Of a stretch of DNA of 45,431 bases, positions 18,104-28,270 are shown piece by piece. The stretch comes from Gammaproteobacteria bacterium (GTDB lineage: Bacteria > Pseudomonadota > Gammaproteobacteria > GCA-2400775), in NCBI GenBank assembly GCA_002400905.2, contig NVRQ02000161.1, forward strand, positions 1 through 45,431, in the 5' to 3' direction. A program made the position numbers and the translations under genes. Under the pieces are notes generated by a model that saw only the letters and a list, made by a program, of their open reading frames with translations, was not told the origin of the DNA and did no database searches. Each line of letters opens with the position of its first letter. The stretch's first letter is position 1.

Positions 18104-20194
18104 ATGATTGCCAACCCTAACAATATTATTGGATTAAAATCATTTAACGGTGCGGGAGTCGCCGCATTGGTTATTTTGGTTGGGATGTTGGCGATGATTA
18201 TTCTTCCTATGCCACCAATATTGCTCGATTTGCTTTTCACTTTCAGCATTTCGTTTGGAATAGTCATATTGCTTTCTAGTGTTTACACTAAAAGACCGCT
18301 CGATTTTACTGTTTTCCCAACCATTATTCTTATGGCGACTCTATTAAGGTTAGCGCTTAATGTTGCATCAACTCGAGTTGTGTTACTCGAGGGCCATACC
18401 GGAACAGACGCTGCGGGTAATGTGATTAAAGCATTTGGTGAATTTGTTGTTGGTGGCAACTATATCGTTGGTATTATTGTCTTTGCTATTTTGGTTATTA
18501 TTAATTTCGTGGTGGTTACCAAAGGTGCTGGACGTATCTCAGAAGTGAGTGCACGTTTTACGCTGGATTCTATGCCAGGTAAGCAAATGGCCATTGATGC
18601 TGATTTGAATGCCGGAATTATTGATCAAGATGAAGCCAAGGAGAGACGCGAGACGATTGTTCAAGAAGCTGACTTTTATGGTTCTATGGATGGCGCGAGT
18701 AAATTTGTTCGTGGTGATGCAATAGCCGGTATTTTGATTCTGTTTATTAACATCATCGGTGGTTTGTTGATTGGTACGCTTGAGCATGGCCTGGATATTT
18801 CAGAAGCTGCACACAACTATACCTTGTTGACGATCGGTGATGGCTTGGTCGCGCAAATTCCAGCACTAATATTGTCAGTTGCTGCAGCGATCACTGTGAC
18901 GCGAGTTTCCTCCTCTACGCAAAGTATGGGTGATCAGGTTATTAGTCAGTTGTTTGAGTCACCCAAGCCACTAGCGATTACTGCGGCAGTACTTGGCATC
19001 ATGGGTGTCATACCGGGTATGCCAAATGTTGTATTTCTATTGATGGCGACAGGGGCAGGGTATGGCGCTTATATGATTGCCCAACGCGCTGCACAGCCAA
19101 AAATTATTGAAGAAGAAGTGATAGAAGCTCCATCTGCTAATGATACTCAGGAAATTGGTTGGCAAGACGTTGTACCGGTAGATGCTTTAGGACTTGAAGT
19201 AGGTTATCGATTGATACCTTTGGTAGACAAGAATCAAGGTGGTCAACTGCTATCTCGTATTCGAGGTATCCGTAAGAAGCTAACGCAAGATCTCGGGTTT
19301 CTTATCCCACCGATACATATTCGCGACAACCTAGATCTTACTCCCAATGTTTATCGAGTGAGTTTGTTGGGCGTGACAGTAGCGGAGTCTGAAATTCACC
19401 CAGATATGGATCTAGCTATTAATCCGGGTCAAGTCTTTGGCACGCTCAATGGAATACAGACTAAAGATCCAGCCTTTGGTCTTGACGCTGTTTGGATAGA
19501 GACGCGTCAGCGCGATGAAGCGCAAACCATGGGCTATACCGTGGTAGATGCCAGCACAGTGGTTGCAACGCATATTACGCAATTGATTCAGTCACATGCC
19601 GATGAGTTGTTGGGTCGAGATGAGGTGCAACAACTGCTTGACACCCTTGAACAGTCGGCGCCGAAACTGGTTGAAGAATTGATACCAGATATATTGCCAA
19701 TCGGTGTTGTATCACGTGTATTAAAGAATTTATTGCAGGAAGCCGTGGCTATTCGTGATGTCCGTACTATTGTCGAAACCTTGGCGGAAAACGGCACCAA
19801 GAGTCAAGACCCCGCCGTTTTAACGGCAATGGTTCGCATCGCACTTGGCCGCTCAATTGTCCAAAGTATCAGTGGGATAAGCCAAGAGCTCGAAGTTATT
19901 ACGCTAGATCCTGCGCTGGAACGGATATTGCAAAACTCCATGCAGGGACCGGATGAGTCCGGTGTAGCACTTGAACCAGGGCTTGCAGACAGAATGCATC
20001 AATCTCTTATCACTATGGCACAGCGGCAGGAAGCGGCAGGCAGTTCATCAGTCGTATTAGTGTCAGCCGCGATAAGAAATTTGATTGCGCGTTTTGTGAA
20101 GCATTCGATACCAAATTTAAAAGTACTGTCATATAACGAAGTACCGGATAACAAACAAATTAAGATCGTGGCGACAGTCGGCGCGAATTCTTAG
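18104..20194 (+). CDS. flhA: FlhA, export apparatus ring protein
   Basis: A 696-residue protein: eight TM helices in the first 330 residues and a large cytoplasmic domain that binds chaperone-substrate complexes. The FHIPEP signature region lies around residues 140-165 (TKGAGRISEVSARFTLDSMP). Full family length. Start ATG lies 28 bases after flhB; flhF follows 18 bases on. Confidence 0.97.
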   Translation: MIANPNNIIGLKSFNGAGVAALVILVGMLAMIILPMPPILLDLLFTFSISFGIVILLSSVYTKRPLDFTVFPTIILMATLLRLALNVASTRVVLLEGHTGTDAAGNVIKAFGEFVVGGNYIVGIIVFAILVIINFVVVTKGAGRISEVSARFTLDSMPGKQMAIDADLNAGIIDQDEAKERRETIVQEADFYGSMDGASKFVRGDAIAGILILFINIIGGLLIGTLEHGLDISEAAHNYTLLTIGDGLVAQIPALILSVAAAITVTRVSSSTQSMGDQVISQLFESPKPLAITAAVLGIMGVIPGMPNVVFLLMATGAGYGAYMIAQRAAQPKIIEEEVIEAPSANDTQEIGWQDVVPVDALGLEVGYRLIPLVDKNQGGQLLSRIRGIRKKLTQDLGFLIPPIHIRDNLDLTPNVYRVSLLGVTVAESEIHPDMDLAINPGQVFGTLNGIQTKDPAFGLDAVWIETRQRDEAQTMGYTVVDASTVVATHITQLIQSHADELLGRDEVQQLLDTLEQSAPKLVEELIPDILPIGVVSRVLKNLLQEAVAIRDVRTIVETLAENGTKSQDPAVLTAMVRIALGRSIVQSISGISQELEVITLDPALERILQNSMQGPDESGVALEPGLADRMHQSLITMAQRQEAAGSSSVVLVSAAIRNLIARFVKHSIPNLKVLSYNEVPDNKQIKIVATVGANS

Positions 20195-20212
20195 TTACTA
20201 GGATAATAATAA

Positions 20213-21481
20213 ATGAAGGTGAAACGGTTTTTTGCTGAAGATACTCGAACTGCTATGCGCGAAGTGCGCGAAGCATTTGGATCAGATGCTGTCATTTTAG
20301 CGAACCGTGAAGCCGACGGTGGTATAGAACTCATTGCTGCGATTGATTATGACGAGAATGCATTATCTGATTCAGTCAATAAGGCTGAGCAGCAGATAGC
20401 ACAAAAACCTGCCACTTCATTTTCACAGCATCGAGCTAAAAAATCTGTTGCATCAAGCAATAAGATTTCGGTGCAAGAGCCAATTCAAGCTAAGCAGACT
20501 TCAGCGTCGGTAAAGAGTGGGGCCGCATTAACGTGGTTACAGGAACCAGCACTCGAAAAAATGCAAGAAGAGCTATCGTCTCTGCGTCATGTGGTTGAAG
20601 ATCAACTGTCAGGTTTGGCCTGGGGTGATTTTGAAAGGCGACATCCGCTGCGTACTGAGTTATTAAAACGTTTAATGAGTTTAGGGCTTAATGCCAGTAT
20701 TTGCCAAGAGATATCAAACAATATCGATGATAGTGACGATGTAGAACATAACTGGCGTCAAGCTCTTGGGCACCTTGCATCAAAGGTTCATGTTTCCGAT
20801 GATGATGTTTTGAAAAATGGTGGTGTGATTGCGATGGTGGGGCCGACGGGTGTTGGTAAAACGACCAGTATTGCCAAGATTGCCGCGCGTTACGTGCTGC
20901 GCCATGGCCCTAAAAGTGTTGCTCTAGTGACTGCGGATAATTACCGTGTTGGTGCCTATGAGCAACTCCGTATATATAGTCGAATTCTTGATGTTCCACT
21001 GCACTTACTTAGCAAAGAAGACAAGCTTGAAAGTGTCTTGGATAAATTAATTGATAAGAAATTAGTGCTCATTGATACGGCAGGAGTGAGTCCTCGTGAT
21101 ATTGAATTAAGGCAACGTATACAGCCTTTAATCAATAATCGAGAGCTATTTGATACGTACTTGGTCTTATCGGCAAATTCGCAATTATCGAGTATGGAAA
21201 AATGTTTTGATGCCTTTTCTGAACTTAAGCCCAGCGCATGTGTGCTGACGAAAACAGATGAAGCTGAAAATTTAGGTGCTGCATTGGGTTCGTTAATTCG
21301 TTCGAAAGTGCCACTTGCCTATGTTTGTGACGGTCAACGTGTACCCGAAGATTTGCATTTGGCAAGGCCGCATAGCCTGGTTAATGAGGCGGTGGCGCTG
21401 GTTCAAGATAATAATCAGACTTTCGATTGGGAAGCGCTAGCGCTCGTACTTGGAGGGAGTTCAACTAATGCTTACAACTAG
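20213..21481 (+). CDS. flhF: FlhF, polar placement GTPase
   Basis: A 422-residue SRP-type GTPase. Basic N-terminal B domain (1-110), N domain, then G domain with P loop GPTGVGKT (210-217), LIDTAG (G3) and TKTDEA-type G4 (VLTKTDEA). FlhF directs the first flagellar proteins to the cell pole; with FlhG it sets the number. Its presence is the main argument for polar flagellation. Overlaps flhG by 14 bases. Confidence 0.96.
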   Translation: MKVKRFFAEDTRTAMREVREAFGSDAVILANREADGGIELIAAIDYDENALSDSVNKAEQQIAQKPATSFSQHRAKKSVASSNKISVQEPIQAKQTSASVKSGAALTWLQEPALEKMQEELSSLRHVVEDQLSGLAWGDFERRHPLRTELLKRLMSLGLNASICQEISNNIDDSDDVEHNWRQALGHLASKVHVSDDDVLKNGGVIAMVGPTGVGKTTSIAKIAARYVLRHGPKSVALVTADNYRVGAYEQLRIYSRILDVPLHLLSKEDKLESVLDKLIDKKLVLIDTAGVSPRDIELRQRIQPLINNRELFDTYLVLSANSQLSSMEKCFDAFSELKPSACVLTKTDEAENLGAALGSLIRSKVPLAYVCDGQRVPEDLHLARPHSLVNEAVALVQDNNQTFDWEALALVLGGSSTNAYN

Positions 21482-22352
21482 TTCACCTTATGATCAAGCA
21501 CATGGCTTGAGACGGATGCATTCGAGTTCCCCTGTTCGTGTTATCGCCATTACTGGTGGTAAAGGCGGTGTCGGTAAAACGAATATTTCAATCAATTTAG
21601 GTGTGGCAATGTCACAACAAGGCAAGCGTGTTTTACTTCTTGATGCTGATTTAGGGCTGGCTAATGTTGACGTGCTGCTAGGCCTGCACCCGAGGAAAAA
21701 CCTTTCTCATGTTATTAGTGGTGAATGTACGTTAGACGAGGTCATTGTTACCGCACAAGGTGGCCTGAAGATAGTACCAGGTGCCTCGGGTCTTCAGGCA
21801 ATGGCTGATTTATCCAGTGCGGAACGTGGTGGGCTGGTCAACGCATTCAGTGAGCTTAATACCGATCTTGATGTGATGTTAATTGATACGGCTGCTGGAA
21901 TATCAGACTCAGTGTTAAATTTTGTCCGTGCAGCGCAAGAAGTTATCATCGTTGTGTGTGATGAACCGGCATCAATTACTGATGCCTACGCCATGATTAA
22001 GACCTTGAGTTGCCAATATGGAATTAACCGTTTTCGCGTGGTTACTAACATGGTTGCCGGGGTGCGGGAAGGGCAAGAACTTTATAAAAAGCTCGCAGCA
22101 GTGACCAATCGCTTTCTCGATGTTGCGCTCGATTTTATGGGTGCAGTTCCGTATGACGAATATTTACGCAAGGCAATACAAAAACAAAAACCATTAGTTG
22201 AAGCTTACCCTAGGAGTAAAGGATCTATGGCATTTAAGAATTTGGTGCAAAAGGCCGATAAATGGCCTGTACCTACTGAAGCTCAAGGTCATTTAGAGTT
22301 TTTTTGGGAACGTTTGATTGGTGATCAATATACTCAAGGGGCCCAGTTATGA
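21468..22352 (+). CDS. flhG: FlhG (FleN), flagellar number ATPase
   Basis: A 294-residue MinD/ParA-type ATPase. The N terminus carries the FlhF-activating motif DQAHGLRR (residues 9-16), followed by the deviant Walker A GGKGGVGKT (30-38) and DADLGLANVD. The C-terminal membrane-binding helix is present. FlhG stimulates FlhF GTPase and antagonises FleQ. ATG at 21468 chosen because GGAGGGAG lies before it; an in-frame TTG at 21450 is less plausible. Confidence 0.95.
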   Translation: MLTTSSPYDQAHGLRRMHSSSPVRVIAITGGKGGVGKTNISINLGVAMSQQGKRVLLLDADLGLANVDVLLGLHPRKNLSHVISGECTLDEVIVTAQGGLKIVPGASGLQAMADLSSAERGGLVNAFSELNTDLDVMLIDTAAGISDSVLNFVRAAQEVIIVVCDEPASITDAYAMIKTLSCQYGINRFRVVTNMVAGVREGQELYKKLAAVTNRFLDVALDFMGAVPYDEYLRKAIQKQKPLVEAYPRSKGSMAFKNLVQKADKWPVPTEAQGHLEFFWERLIGDQYTQGAQL

Positions 22353-23086
22353 ATGGTGCAGCAATGTACGCGTCGGTACGACCTAACGGTTCAGAGCAAG
22401 ATGAAGTTATTGCGCAACATGCACCGTTGGTAAAGCGGATTGCCTATCACTTGATGAGTCGATTGCCAGCGAGTGTGCAGGCGGATGATCTCATTCAAGC
22501 CGGAATGATTGGTCTGTTAGAGGCTGCGCGTAACTACGATGCAACTCAGGGTGCAAGCTTTGAAACGTATGCGGGTATTCGTGTCCGTGGTGCCATGCTT
22601 GACGAAATTCGCAAGGGCGATTGGGTGCCACGATCTGTACATCGTAAAGCCAGACAGATGGCTGAGGCAGTGCGGGCAATTGAACATAAGCATGGACGTG
22701 ACGCACGCGATCATGAAATTGCCGAGGCAATGGAACTCGATCTCAATGCTTATTACAAGGTATTGCAAGATGTCAGCGGACATCGCGTGCTGAGTTTTGA
22801 AGACGTTGGCGTTGATGAGGATGCGATGTCTACGTTGACCGCAGATAAATCAACAAATCCTGACGAGGGATTATTGAGAGAGGATTTCAAGCGTTGCTTG
22901 GCAGAAGGAATTTCTGGCTTACCAGAGCGCGAAAGGCTGGTATTAACACTTTATTACGACGAAGAGCTTAATCTTCGAGAGATTGGTGCCGTTATCGGTG
23001 TAAGCGAATCGCGAGTTAGTCAGATTCATAGTCAGGCACTCATTAGGTTGAAGGCAAGAATGGCAAATTGGTTAGGAAAGGACTGA
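22349..23086 (+). CDS. fliA: FliA, flagellar sigma factor 28
   Basis: A 245-residue sigma factor with region 2 (DLIQAGMIGLLEAARNYD; FETYAGIRVRGAMLDEIRKGDW), region 3 and region 4 (LPERERLVLTLYYDEELNLREIGAVIGVSESRVSQIHSQA). It transcribes late flagellar and chemotaxis genes from TAAAGTTT-N11-GCCGATAA sites; one good candidate lies at 34170-34196. Start overlaps the flhG stop (ATGA). Confidence 0.97.
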   Translation: MNGAAMYASVRPNGSEQDEVIAQHAPLVKRIAYHLMSRLPASVQADDLIQAGMIGLLEAARNYDATQGASFETYAGIRVRGAMLDEIRKGDWVPRSVHRKARQMAEAVRAIEHKHGRDARDHEIAEAMELDLNAYYKVLQDVSGHRVLSFEDVGVDEDAMSTLTADKSTNPDEGLLREDFKRCLAEGISGLPERERLVLTLYYDEELNLREIGAVIGVSESRVSQIHSQALIRLKARMANWLGKD

Positions 23087-23130
23087 AGTCATGTCTCGTG
23101 CGGAAAAGAGAATAGTTTGGAGGTTAATCA

Positions 23131-23520
23131 GTGGATAAAAATATGAAGATCTTGATTGTGGATGATTTTTCCACCATGCGTCGAATAATCAAGAATTTAT
23201 TACGCGATTTAGGTTTTAACAACACGGTTGAGGCCGATGATGGTCAAACCGGGCTACCTATTTTACAGGCAGGTGGTATTGATTTCCTTGTTACGGATTG
23301 GAATATGCCGGGTATGCAAGGAATTGATTTGCTCAAAGCAGTCCGTGCCGATCCTAAGTTGGCAAGTATGCCAGTTTTAATGGTAACCGCAGAGCAAAAG
23401 CGCGAACAAATTATTGAAGCTGCCCAGGCGGGCGTTAGTGGCTACATTGTGAAGCCATTTACAGCGGCGACATTGAAGGAGAAGATCGACAAGATTTTCG
23501 AACGTATCGCGGCCGCTTAG
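23131..23520 (+). CDS. cheY: CheY chemotaxis response regulator
   Basis: A 129-residue receiver with acidic pair near 11-12, phospho-acceptor D56 (LVTDWNMPG), T86 and K108 (VKPF). Near-identical in pattern to polar-cluster CheY proteins. Phospho-CheY binds FliM and CheZ. GTG start at 23131 with GGAGG seven bases before it; an ATG five codons in is the alternative. Confidence 0.96.
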   Translation: MDKNMKILIVDDFSTMRRIIKNLLRDLGFNNTVEADDGQTGLPILQAGGIDFLVTDWNMPGMQGIDLLKAVRADPKLASMPVLMVTAEQKREQIIEAAQAGVSGYIVKPFTAATLKEKIDKIFERIAAA

Positions 23521-23545
23521 AACGCACAGAATACAGGGGAGCACC

Positions 23546-24286
23546 ATGAAAAATCAGGCAATAGAAGAAGATATACGTCTATCAAAGGCGCGTGAGCTTG
23601 TCCATTTTCTAGAACAATCAGACGAGGAATCAGCAATACAAATTATTGATGATATTACCAATGTTCGTAATACAGATTTGTTTGATTCGATTGGTCGTCT
23701 CACGCGTGATCTTCATAACGCAATATCTGGTGTTGGTGACGGTGCTGATGTTTCGCAATTAACGTCATTTGAAATTCCGGATGCAAAAGAGCGTCTAAAT
23801 TATGTTGTCAAGATGACCGAACAGGCAGCCGACAAAACATTGAGTGCGATTGAAGATATTCTACCTCGTTGTGATCAACTGCATGATCGTTCAGTCCGAT
23901 TGTCGGCTATTTGGAATCGTTATGCATCGGGTGATATGCCAGAAGAAGAATTTCATTCTATGTCTGATGTGATCAGATCGTTTCTAAATAAATCTGAAGC
24001 TGACTCAGATAAAATACGAATAAAACTAAAAGAAGTCTTGATAGCGCAAGAATATCAGGATATCACCAGCCAAGTTATTGGACGAGTAATCAGGCTTGTT
24101 GAAGATGTTGAAACCAGTTTAATGAAGGTTTTGCGTTTGACCGGCTTAGATGGGGGTGAGACTGAAAAATCTGGTAAGCGTAGCGAAGACGAGTTAGAGG
24201 GGCCGCAGATACCTGGGCATCGGTCTTCAACGGCGGTTAATGGGCAAGATGAAGTCGATGATTTATTATCCAGTCTCGGTTTTTAA
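23546..24286 (+). CDS. cheZ: CheZ, CheY-P phosphatase
   Basis: A 246-residue, mostly helical protein. The phosphatase motif DxxxQ is D172-Q176 (YQDITSQVIGRV), and the C terminus ends DDLLSSLGF, the CheY-binding tail after an acidic, unstructured linker. AGGGGAG precedes the ATG. Lies between cheY and cheA as in Pseudomonas and Vibrio. Confidence 0.95.
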   Translation: MKNQAIEEDIRLSKARELVHFLEQSDEESAIQIIDDITNVRNTDLFDSIGRLTRDLHNAISGVGDGADVSQLTSFEIPDAKERLNYVVKMTEQAADKTLSAIEDILPRCDQLHDRSVRLSAIWNRYASGDMPEEEFHSMSDVIRSFLNKSEADSDKIRIKLKEVLIAQEYQDITSQVIGRVIRLVEDVETSLMKVLRLTGLDGGETEKSGKRSEDELEGPQIPGHRSSTAVNGQDEVDDLLSSLGF

Positions 24287-24299
24287 GGACGAATAAGCG

Positions 24300-26267
24300 A
24301 TGTCTTACGATCTAAATGATGAAATCTTACAAGACTTTCTAATCGAAGCAGATGAGCTAATGGAATTGCTTGCTGAGCAATTAGTCGATTTAGAAAAAAC
24401 ACCTGATGATGCGAATTTATTGGCTGCAATTTTTCGTGCATTCCATACTGTTAAAGGTGGGGCAGGGTTCTTAGCAATCCAGCCACTTATCGATGTTTGT
24501 CATCGTGCAGAGGATGTGTTTAACGTTTTACGCGAAGGTGAGCGTGTTGCTGACACGCACTTGATGGACGTTATATTGCAGGTGATGGATAGCGTTAACG
24601 AGATGTTTGACACGGTCCGTACGGGTGAAGAGCCCGATCCAGCAAGCCCCGATATATTGAAAGCGCTGGAAATACTGGCCAAGCCACCCGCTGTTGAAGC
24701 TGCGTCTCAACCTGTGGCAGTGCCTGAGCCACAGGATATCAGTGAGCCAGTTGCTAGCCAACCTTATGGCAGCAGTAGCGATATGATTACTGATGATGAA
24801 TTTGAATCATTGCTTGATGATCTTCATGGTAGTGAAAAGTCTGCAACGCCTGGCGATGACGTCGCTGCGGCAGCATCAGGCAATAATGACATGATCACAG
24901 AAGATGAATTCGACAGCATGCTGGACGATCTTTACGGTGGTGGTCCGATTGGCGCTACTGCTGCGGCACCTGCTGCCGCAGCAGCGGCTACACCAGCGCC
25001 TGTTGCACAAGAAAAAACTGCTGAGAGCAAAGCGGTTGTTGCCGTTAAAGCAGATGTTAAAGCAGATGCTAAAGCAAAACCACCGACACCAAAAACTGAG
25101 AGTGTCGTCCGCGTCAATACCGAGCGACTTGATGAAATTATGAATATGGTTGGTGAGTTGGTGTTGGTTCGTAACCGCTTACAGACCTTGCAGGGTGAAG
25201 TCGAAAATGAACGCATGGCTAAAGCAGTCAGCGATCTTGATTTGGTGACCTCTGATTTGCAGTCTTCAGTGATGAAGACACGTATGCAGCCGATTAAGAA
25301 AGTATTTGGCCGATTCCCACGTGTTGTTCGTGATCTGGCTCGCAGTTTGGACAAAGAGATAGAGCTAGAATTAGTCGGTGAAGACACCGATATGGACAAA
25401 AATATGGTGGAGGCTTTGGCTGATCCATTAGTTCATTTAGTGCGAAATTCTGTTGACCATGGTGTGGAAACACCGGCAGTCCGCGAGGCGGCTGGCAAAC
25501 CACGTCAAGGTAAGGTTGTGCTGTCAGCGGCACAACAAGGTGATCATATTCTGTTAACCATCGAAGATGATGGTGCAGGCATGGACGCTGAAGTATTGCG
25601 TAATAAAGTCGTTGAAAAAGGCTTGATGGATCAGGATTCAGCGGCGCGATTAGATAAGCGCTCTTGCTACAACCTGATTTTTATGGCTGGGTTTTCGACA
25701 AAAGAACAAATATCTGATGTCTCTGGGCGAGGCGTTGGCATGGATGTGGTTAAAACGAGAATCACCCAGTTAGGTGGTTCAATTGTTATTGATTCAGAAT
25801 TGGGTCGTGGCACGACCATTCGATTGAAATTGCCGTTGACCTTGGCAATTTTACCGACACTGATGATTATGTTACAGGATCAGACGTTTGCCTTGCCATT
25901 AACCGCGGTGGTCGAAATTTTCCATGTCAGTACCAAAGAAATTAGTGTTGTCGATGGTAACCCCGTTATTGTGATACGCGAACAAGCGCTGCCACTACTT
26001 TATGTTGGTAACTGGCTGGTTAAGGATTACGACATTGAAGATATGAATGCTGAAATGGCGCATGTGGTGGTGGTTAATGTAGGTTCACAGCAACTTGGCT
26101 TTGTTGTTGACCAGCTGGTTGGGCAAGAAGAAGTTGTGATTAAACCACTGGGTGCTTTCTTGCATGGAACTAAAGGTATGGCAGGCGCAACGATTACCGG
26201 CAACGGACAGATAGCGTTGATTCTTGATGTGCCAGGTCTAGTTATGCAATACAGACAAATCGCCTAG
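24300..26267 (+). CDS. cheA: CheA chemotaxis histidine kinase
   Basis: A 655-residue kinase. P1 HPt with H49 (FRAFHTVKGGAGF), a P2-like stretch with two copies of an acidic motif (ITDDEFESLLDDLHG about 162-176 and ITEDEFDSMLDDLYG about 199-213), an Ala/Pro/Lys-rich linker (about 218-268), P3 dimerisation, P4 ATPase (N box VHLVRNSVDHG, G1 DDGAGMD, G2 GRGVGMDVV) and P5 CheW-like. Phosphorylates CheY and CheB. Its TAG stop lies inside the end of a palindromic repeat. Confidence 0.97.
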   Translation: MSYDLNDEILQDFLIEADELMELLAEQLVDLEKTPDDANLLAAIFRAFHTVKGGAGFLAIQPLIDVCHRAEDVFNVLREGERVADTHLMDVILQVMDSVNEMFDTVRTGEEPDPASPDILKALEILAKPPAVEAASQPVAVPEPQDISEPVASQPYGSSSDMITDDEFESLLDDLHGSEKSATPGDDVAAAASGNNDMITEDEFDSMLDDLYGGGPIGATAAAPAAAAAATPAPVAQEKTAESKAVVAVKADVKADAKAKPPTPKTESVVRVNTERLDEIMNMVGELVLVRNRLQTLQGEVENERMAKAVSDLDLVTSDLQSSVMKTRMQPIKKVFGRFPRVVRDLARSLDKEIELELVGEDTDMDKNMVEALADPLVHLVRNSVDHGVETPAVREAAGKPRQGKVVLSAAQQGDHILLTIEDDGAGMDAEVLRNKVVEKGLMDQDSAARLDKRSCYNLIFMAGFSTKEQISDVSGRGVGMDVVKTRITQLGGSIVIDSELGRGTTIRLKLPLTLAILPTLMIMLQDQTFALPLTAVVEIFHVSTKEISVVDGNPVIVIREQALPLLYVGNWLVKDYDIEDMNAEMAHVVVVNVGSQQLGFVVDQLVGQEEVVIKPLGAFLHGTKGMAGATITGNGQIALILDVPGLVMQYRQIA

Positions 26268-26428
26268 CAGGCTGTTGAAAACAGTCTCATGTGGCACGAT
26301 ACGGCGTTAAAATTCGCCTCAAAATGCTCATTTACTCATGTAAACTGCGCTTTCAACGTGCCCTTGGGGTATGAGCCAAATTTTGCCTTGTCTCGCACTC
26401 GCCTGAGACTTTTTCAACAGCCTGCTAG
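26264..26428. repeat. MITE-like inverted repeat between cheA and cheB
   Basis: CTAGCAGGCTGTTGAAAA at 26264 reads inverted as TTTTCAACAGCCTGCTAG ending at 26428, with TGAGACT/AGTCTCA continuing the arms. The element is 165 bases, has no ORF, and its terminal CTAG supplies the cheA stop. It separates cheA and cheB by 173 bases within an otherwise tight operon. Confidence 0.82.
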
Positions 26429-26440
26429 AGGGTTTTACAG

Positions 26441-27517
26441 ATGAGTGTTCGGGTGCTGGTAGTCGACGACTCTAGATTTTATCGTCGTCGCGTATCCGAA
26501 ATATTAAATTCTGATGCTAATTTTGACGTTATCGGCACCGCAAAAGATGGTGCCGAAGCGGTCGAGTTAACGAGAACTCTGCGCCCCGATGTGATTACCA
26601 TGGATGTTGAGATGCCGGTGATGGATGGCATCACGGCGACTCGACGTATTATGGAATCCACACCCACGCCAATTCTAATGTTTTCAGGACAAACAACCAC
26701 TGGTGCTAGAGCAACATTAGATGCCTTGGACGCGGGTGCTGTTGACTATATTCCTAAGCGTTTTGATGGCATTGTTGAGCATAATGATAACGCGATTGCG
26801 ACACTATGTCGTCGAATACACCAGCTTAAATCGTTAAGAGGAAGCTTTGACAAGTTTACGGCTCAACGTAAAATTTCCGGGACGCATGTAGAGCTTCAAG
26901 CGCGCACGGCGCTAGTGCGGCATGTCGACAATAACGCATTCAATATTCGACATTACCGGATACTGGTGATTGGCACTTCCACAGGAGGCCCGGTTGCCTT
27001 ACAGTCGATATTGACTCAGTTGCCTGCGGATTTCCCTGTTCCTGTTTTACTAGTACAACATATGCCAGGTAATTTTACGCCAGCCTTTGCGCAAAGGCTG
27101 AATCAACTTTGCAAGATAACAGTTAAAGAAGCTGAGAAGGGTGAAATATTGGAGCCGAGTACCGTGTATGTGGCGCCAGGGGGTTATCAAACTAGAGTTA
27201 TGGGGTCGATGGGTGCGATGCGACTTCTCATAGAGCCTTCACAGATGGGGCAAATATATAAACCTTGTATTGATATAACCTACGACTCGTTGTCAAAAAT
27301 GGAGGCTAAAAGAGTTTTAGCTGTCATTCTTACAGGTATGGGCTCAGATGGGACGGAGGGATCAAAATCCTTAAAGTCGGCTGGTGCAACAATTTGGGCG
27401 CAGGACGCAGCTAGTAGCCTGGTCGCGAGCATGCCTGATTCGGTTGCTGGCGCAGGTGTCGTAGACCGAATACTTTCATTGGATGAAATTACCTCGGTCC
27501 TGGCAGAGTCGAGATAA
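26441..27517 (+). CDS. cheB: CheB chemotaxis methylesterase
   Basis: A 358-residue protein: receiver domain with D55 (TMDVEMPVMDG), a linker, and the methylesterase domain with catalytic S180 (IGTSTGGP), H207 (VQHMPGNF) and D303 (GMGSDGTEG). Removes methyl groups from (and may deamidate) chemoreceptors. No cheR gene occurs in this window. Four bases lie between its stop and motC. Confidence 0.95.
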   Translation: MSVRVLVVDDSRFYRRRVSEILNSDANFDVIGTAKDGAEAVELTRTLRPDVITMDVEMPVMDGITATRRIMESTPTPILMFSGQTTTGARATLDALDAGAVDYIPKRFDGIVEHNDNAIATLCRRIHQLKSLRGSFDKFTAQRKISGTHVELQARTALVRHVDNNAFNIRHYRILVIGTSTGGPVALQSILTQLPADFPVPVLLVQHMPGNFTPAFAQRLNQLCKITVKEAEKGEILEPSTVYVAPGGYQTRVMGSMGAMRLLIEPSQMGQIYKPCIDITYDSLSKMEAKRVLAVILTGMGSDGTEGSKSLKSAGATIWAQDAASSLVASMPDSVAGAGVVDRILSLDEITSVLAESR

Positions 27518-27520
27518 CGG

Positions 27521-28261
27521 ATGGATTTTCTGAGCCTACTGGGCATCACTGTTGCGTTAGTCGCTATTCTTGGCGGTAACATTCTTGAAGGTGGACACAC
27601 CTCATCGTTGGTGCAAGCCACTGCATTTGTGATCGTTATTGGCGGTACCGTCGGTGCCATCATGTTGCAAGTACCTGTTCGGGTCTTTGCCCGTTCCCTC
27701 TATATCGTGCGTTGGGTTTTCATACCACCTAAGGTTAATTTTGAAGAATACATAGGCAAGATTGTCAATTGGAGCAATGTTGCGCGACGTGAGGGACTGC
27801 TTGGGCTTGAAGTTATTGTTGAGGATGAGCAAGAAGATTTTGCTCGCAAGGGTCTGCAGCTGCTAGTAGACGGTAGTGAGCCGGAGTCGATTCGGGCAAT
27901 TTTAGATGTCGATATTATGGTTAAGGAAGATTTTGATCTGCAAGCGTCTAAGGTTTATGAAGGTATGGGTGGTTATGCACCAACCGTTGGTATTCTTGGC
28001 GCGGTTATGGGCTTGATTCACGTCATGAATAATCTTGCGGATCCATCAAAGCTGGGTCCTGGTATCGCAGTTGCTTTTGTTGCGACTATTTATGGCGTCG
28101 GTTTTGCCAACCTCTTTTTCTTACCGATTGCCGCCAAATTAAAGTCCTCTATCCATCACCAGAGTCGCCTTCGAGAAATGGTTCTTGAAGGTATTGTGGC
28201 GATTGCAGAAGGCGAAAATCCCAGGAATATTGAAACCAAATTGCAAGGCTATTTGATTTAG
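27521..28261 (+). CDS. motC: MotC, stator MotA-type protein
   Basis: A 246-residue protein with four predicted TM helices (first at about 1-22, second about 30-50, third and fourth in about 145-205) and the MotA core (YAPTVGILGAVMGLIHVM). With MotD it forms an H+ or Na+ driven stator; the MotCD pair is known as a second stator in Pseudomonas. ATG start follows directly on cheB. Confidence 0.93.
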   Translation: MDFLSLLGITVALVAILGGNILEGGHTSSLVQATAFVIVIGGTVGAIMLQVPVRVFARSLYIVRWVFIPPKVNFEEYIGKIVNWSNVARREGLLGLEVIVEDEQEDFARKGLQLLVDGSEPESIRAILDVDIMVKEDFDLQASKVYEGMGGYAPTVGILGAVMGLIHVMNNLADPSKLGPGIAVAFVATIYGVGFANLFFLPIAAKLKSSIHHQSRLREMVLEGIVAIAEGENPRNIETKLQGYLI

Positions 28262-28270
28262 GCACCGGCG

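Noticed and set aside
24932-25399. 155-codon open frame antisense to cheA
   Set aside because: It is opposite an Ala/Pro-rich, well conserved coding region and has a Ser/Thr-rich shadow composition; no start signal.
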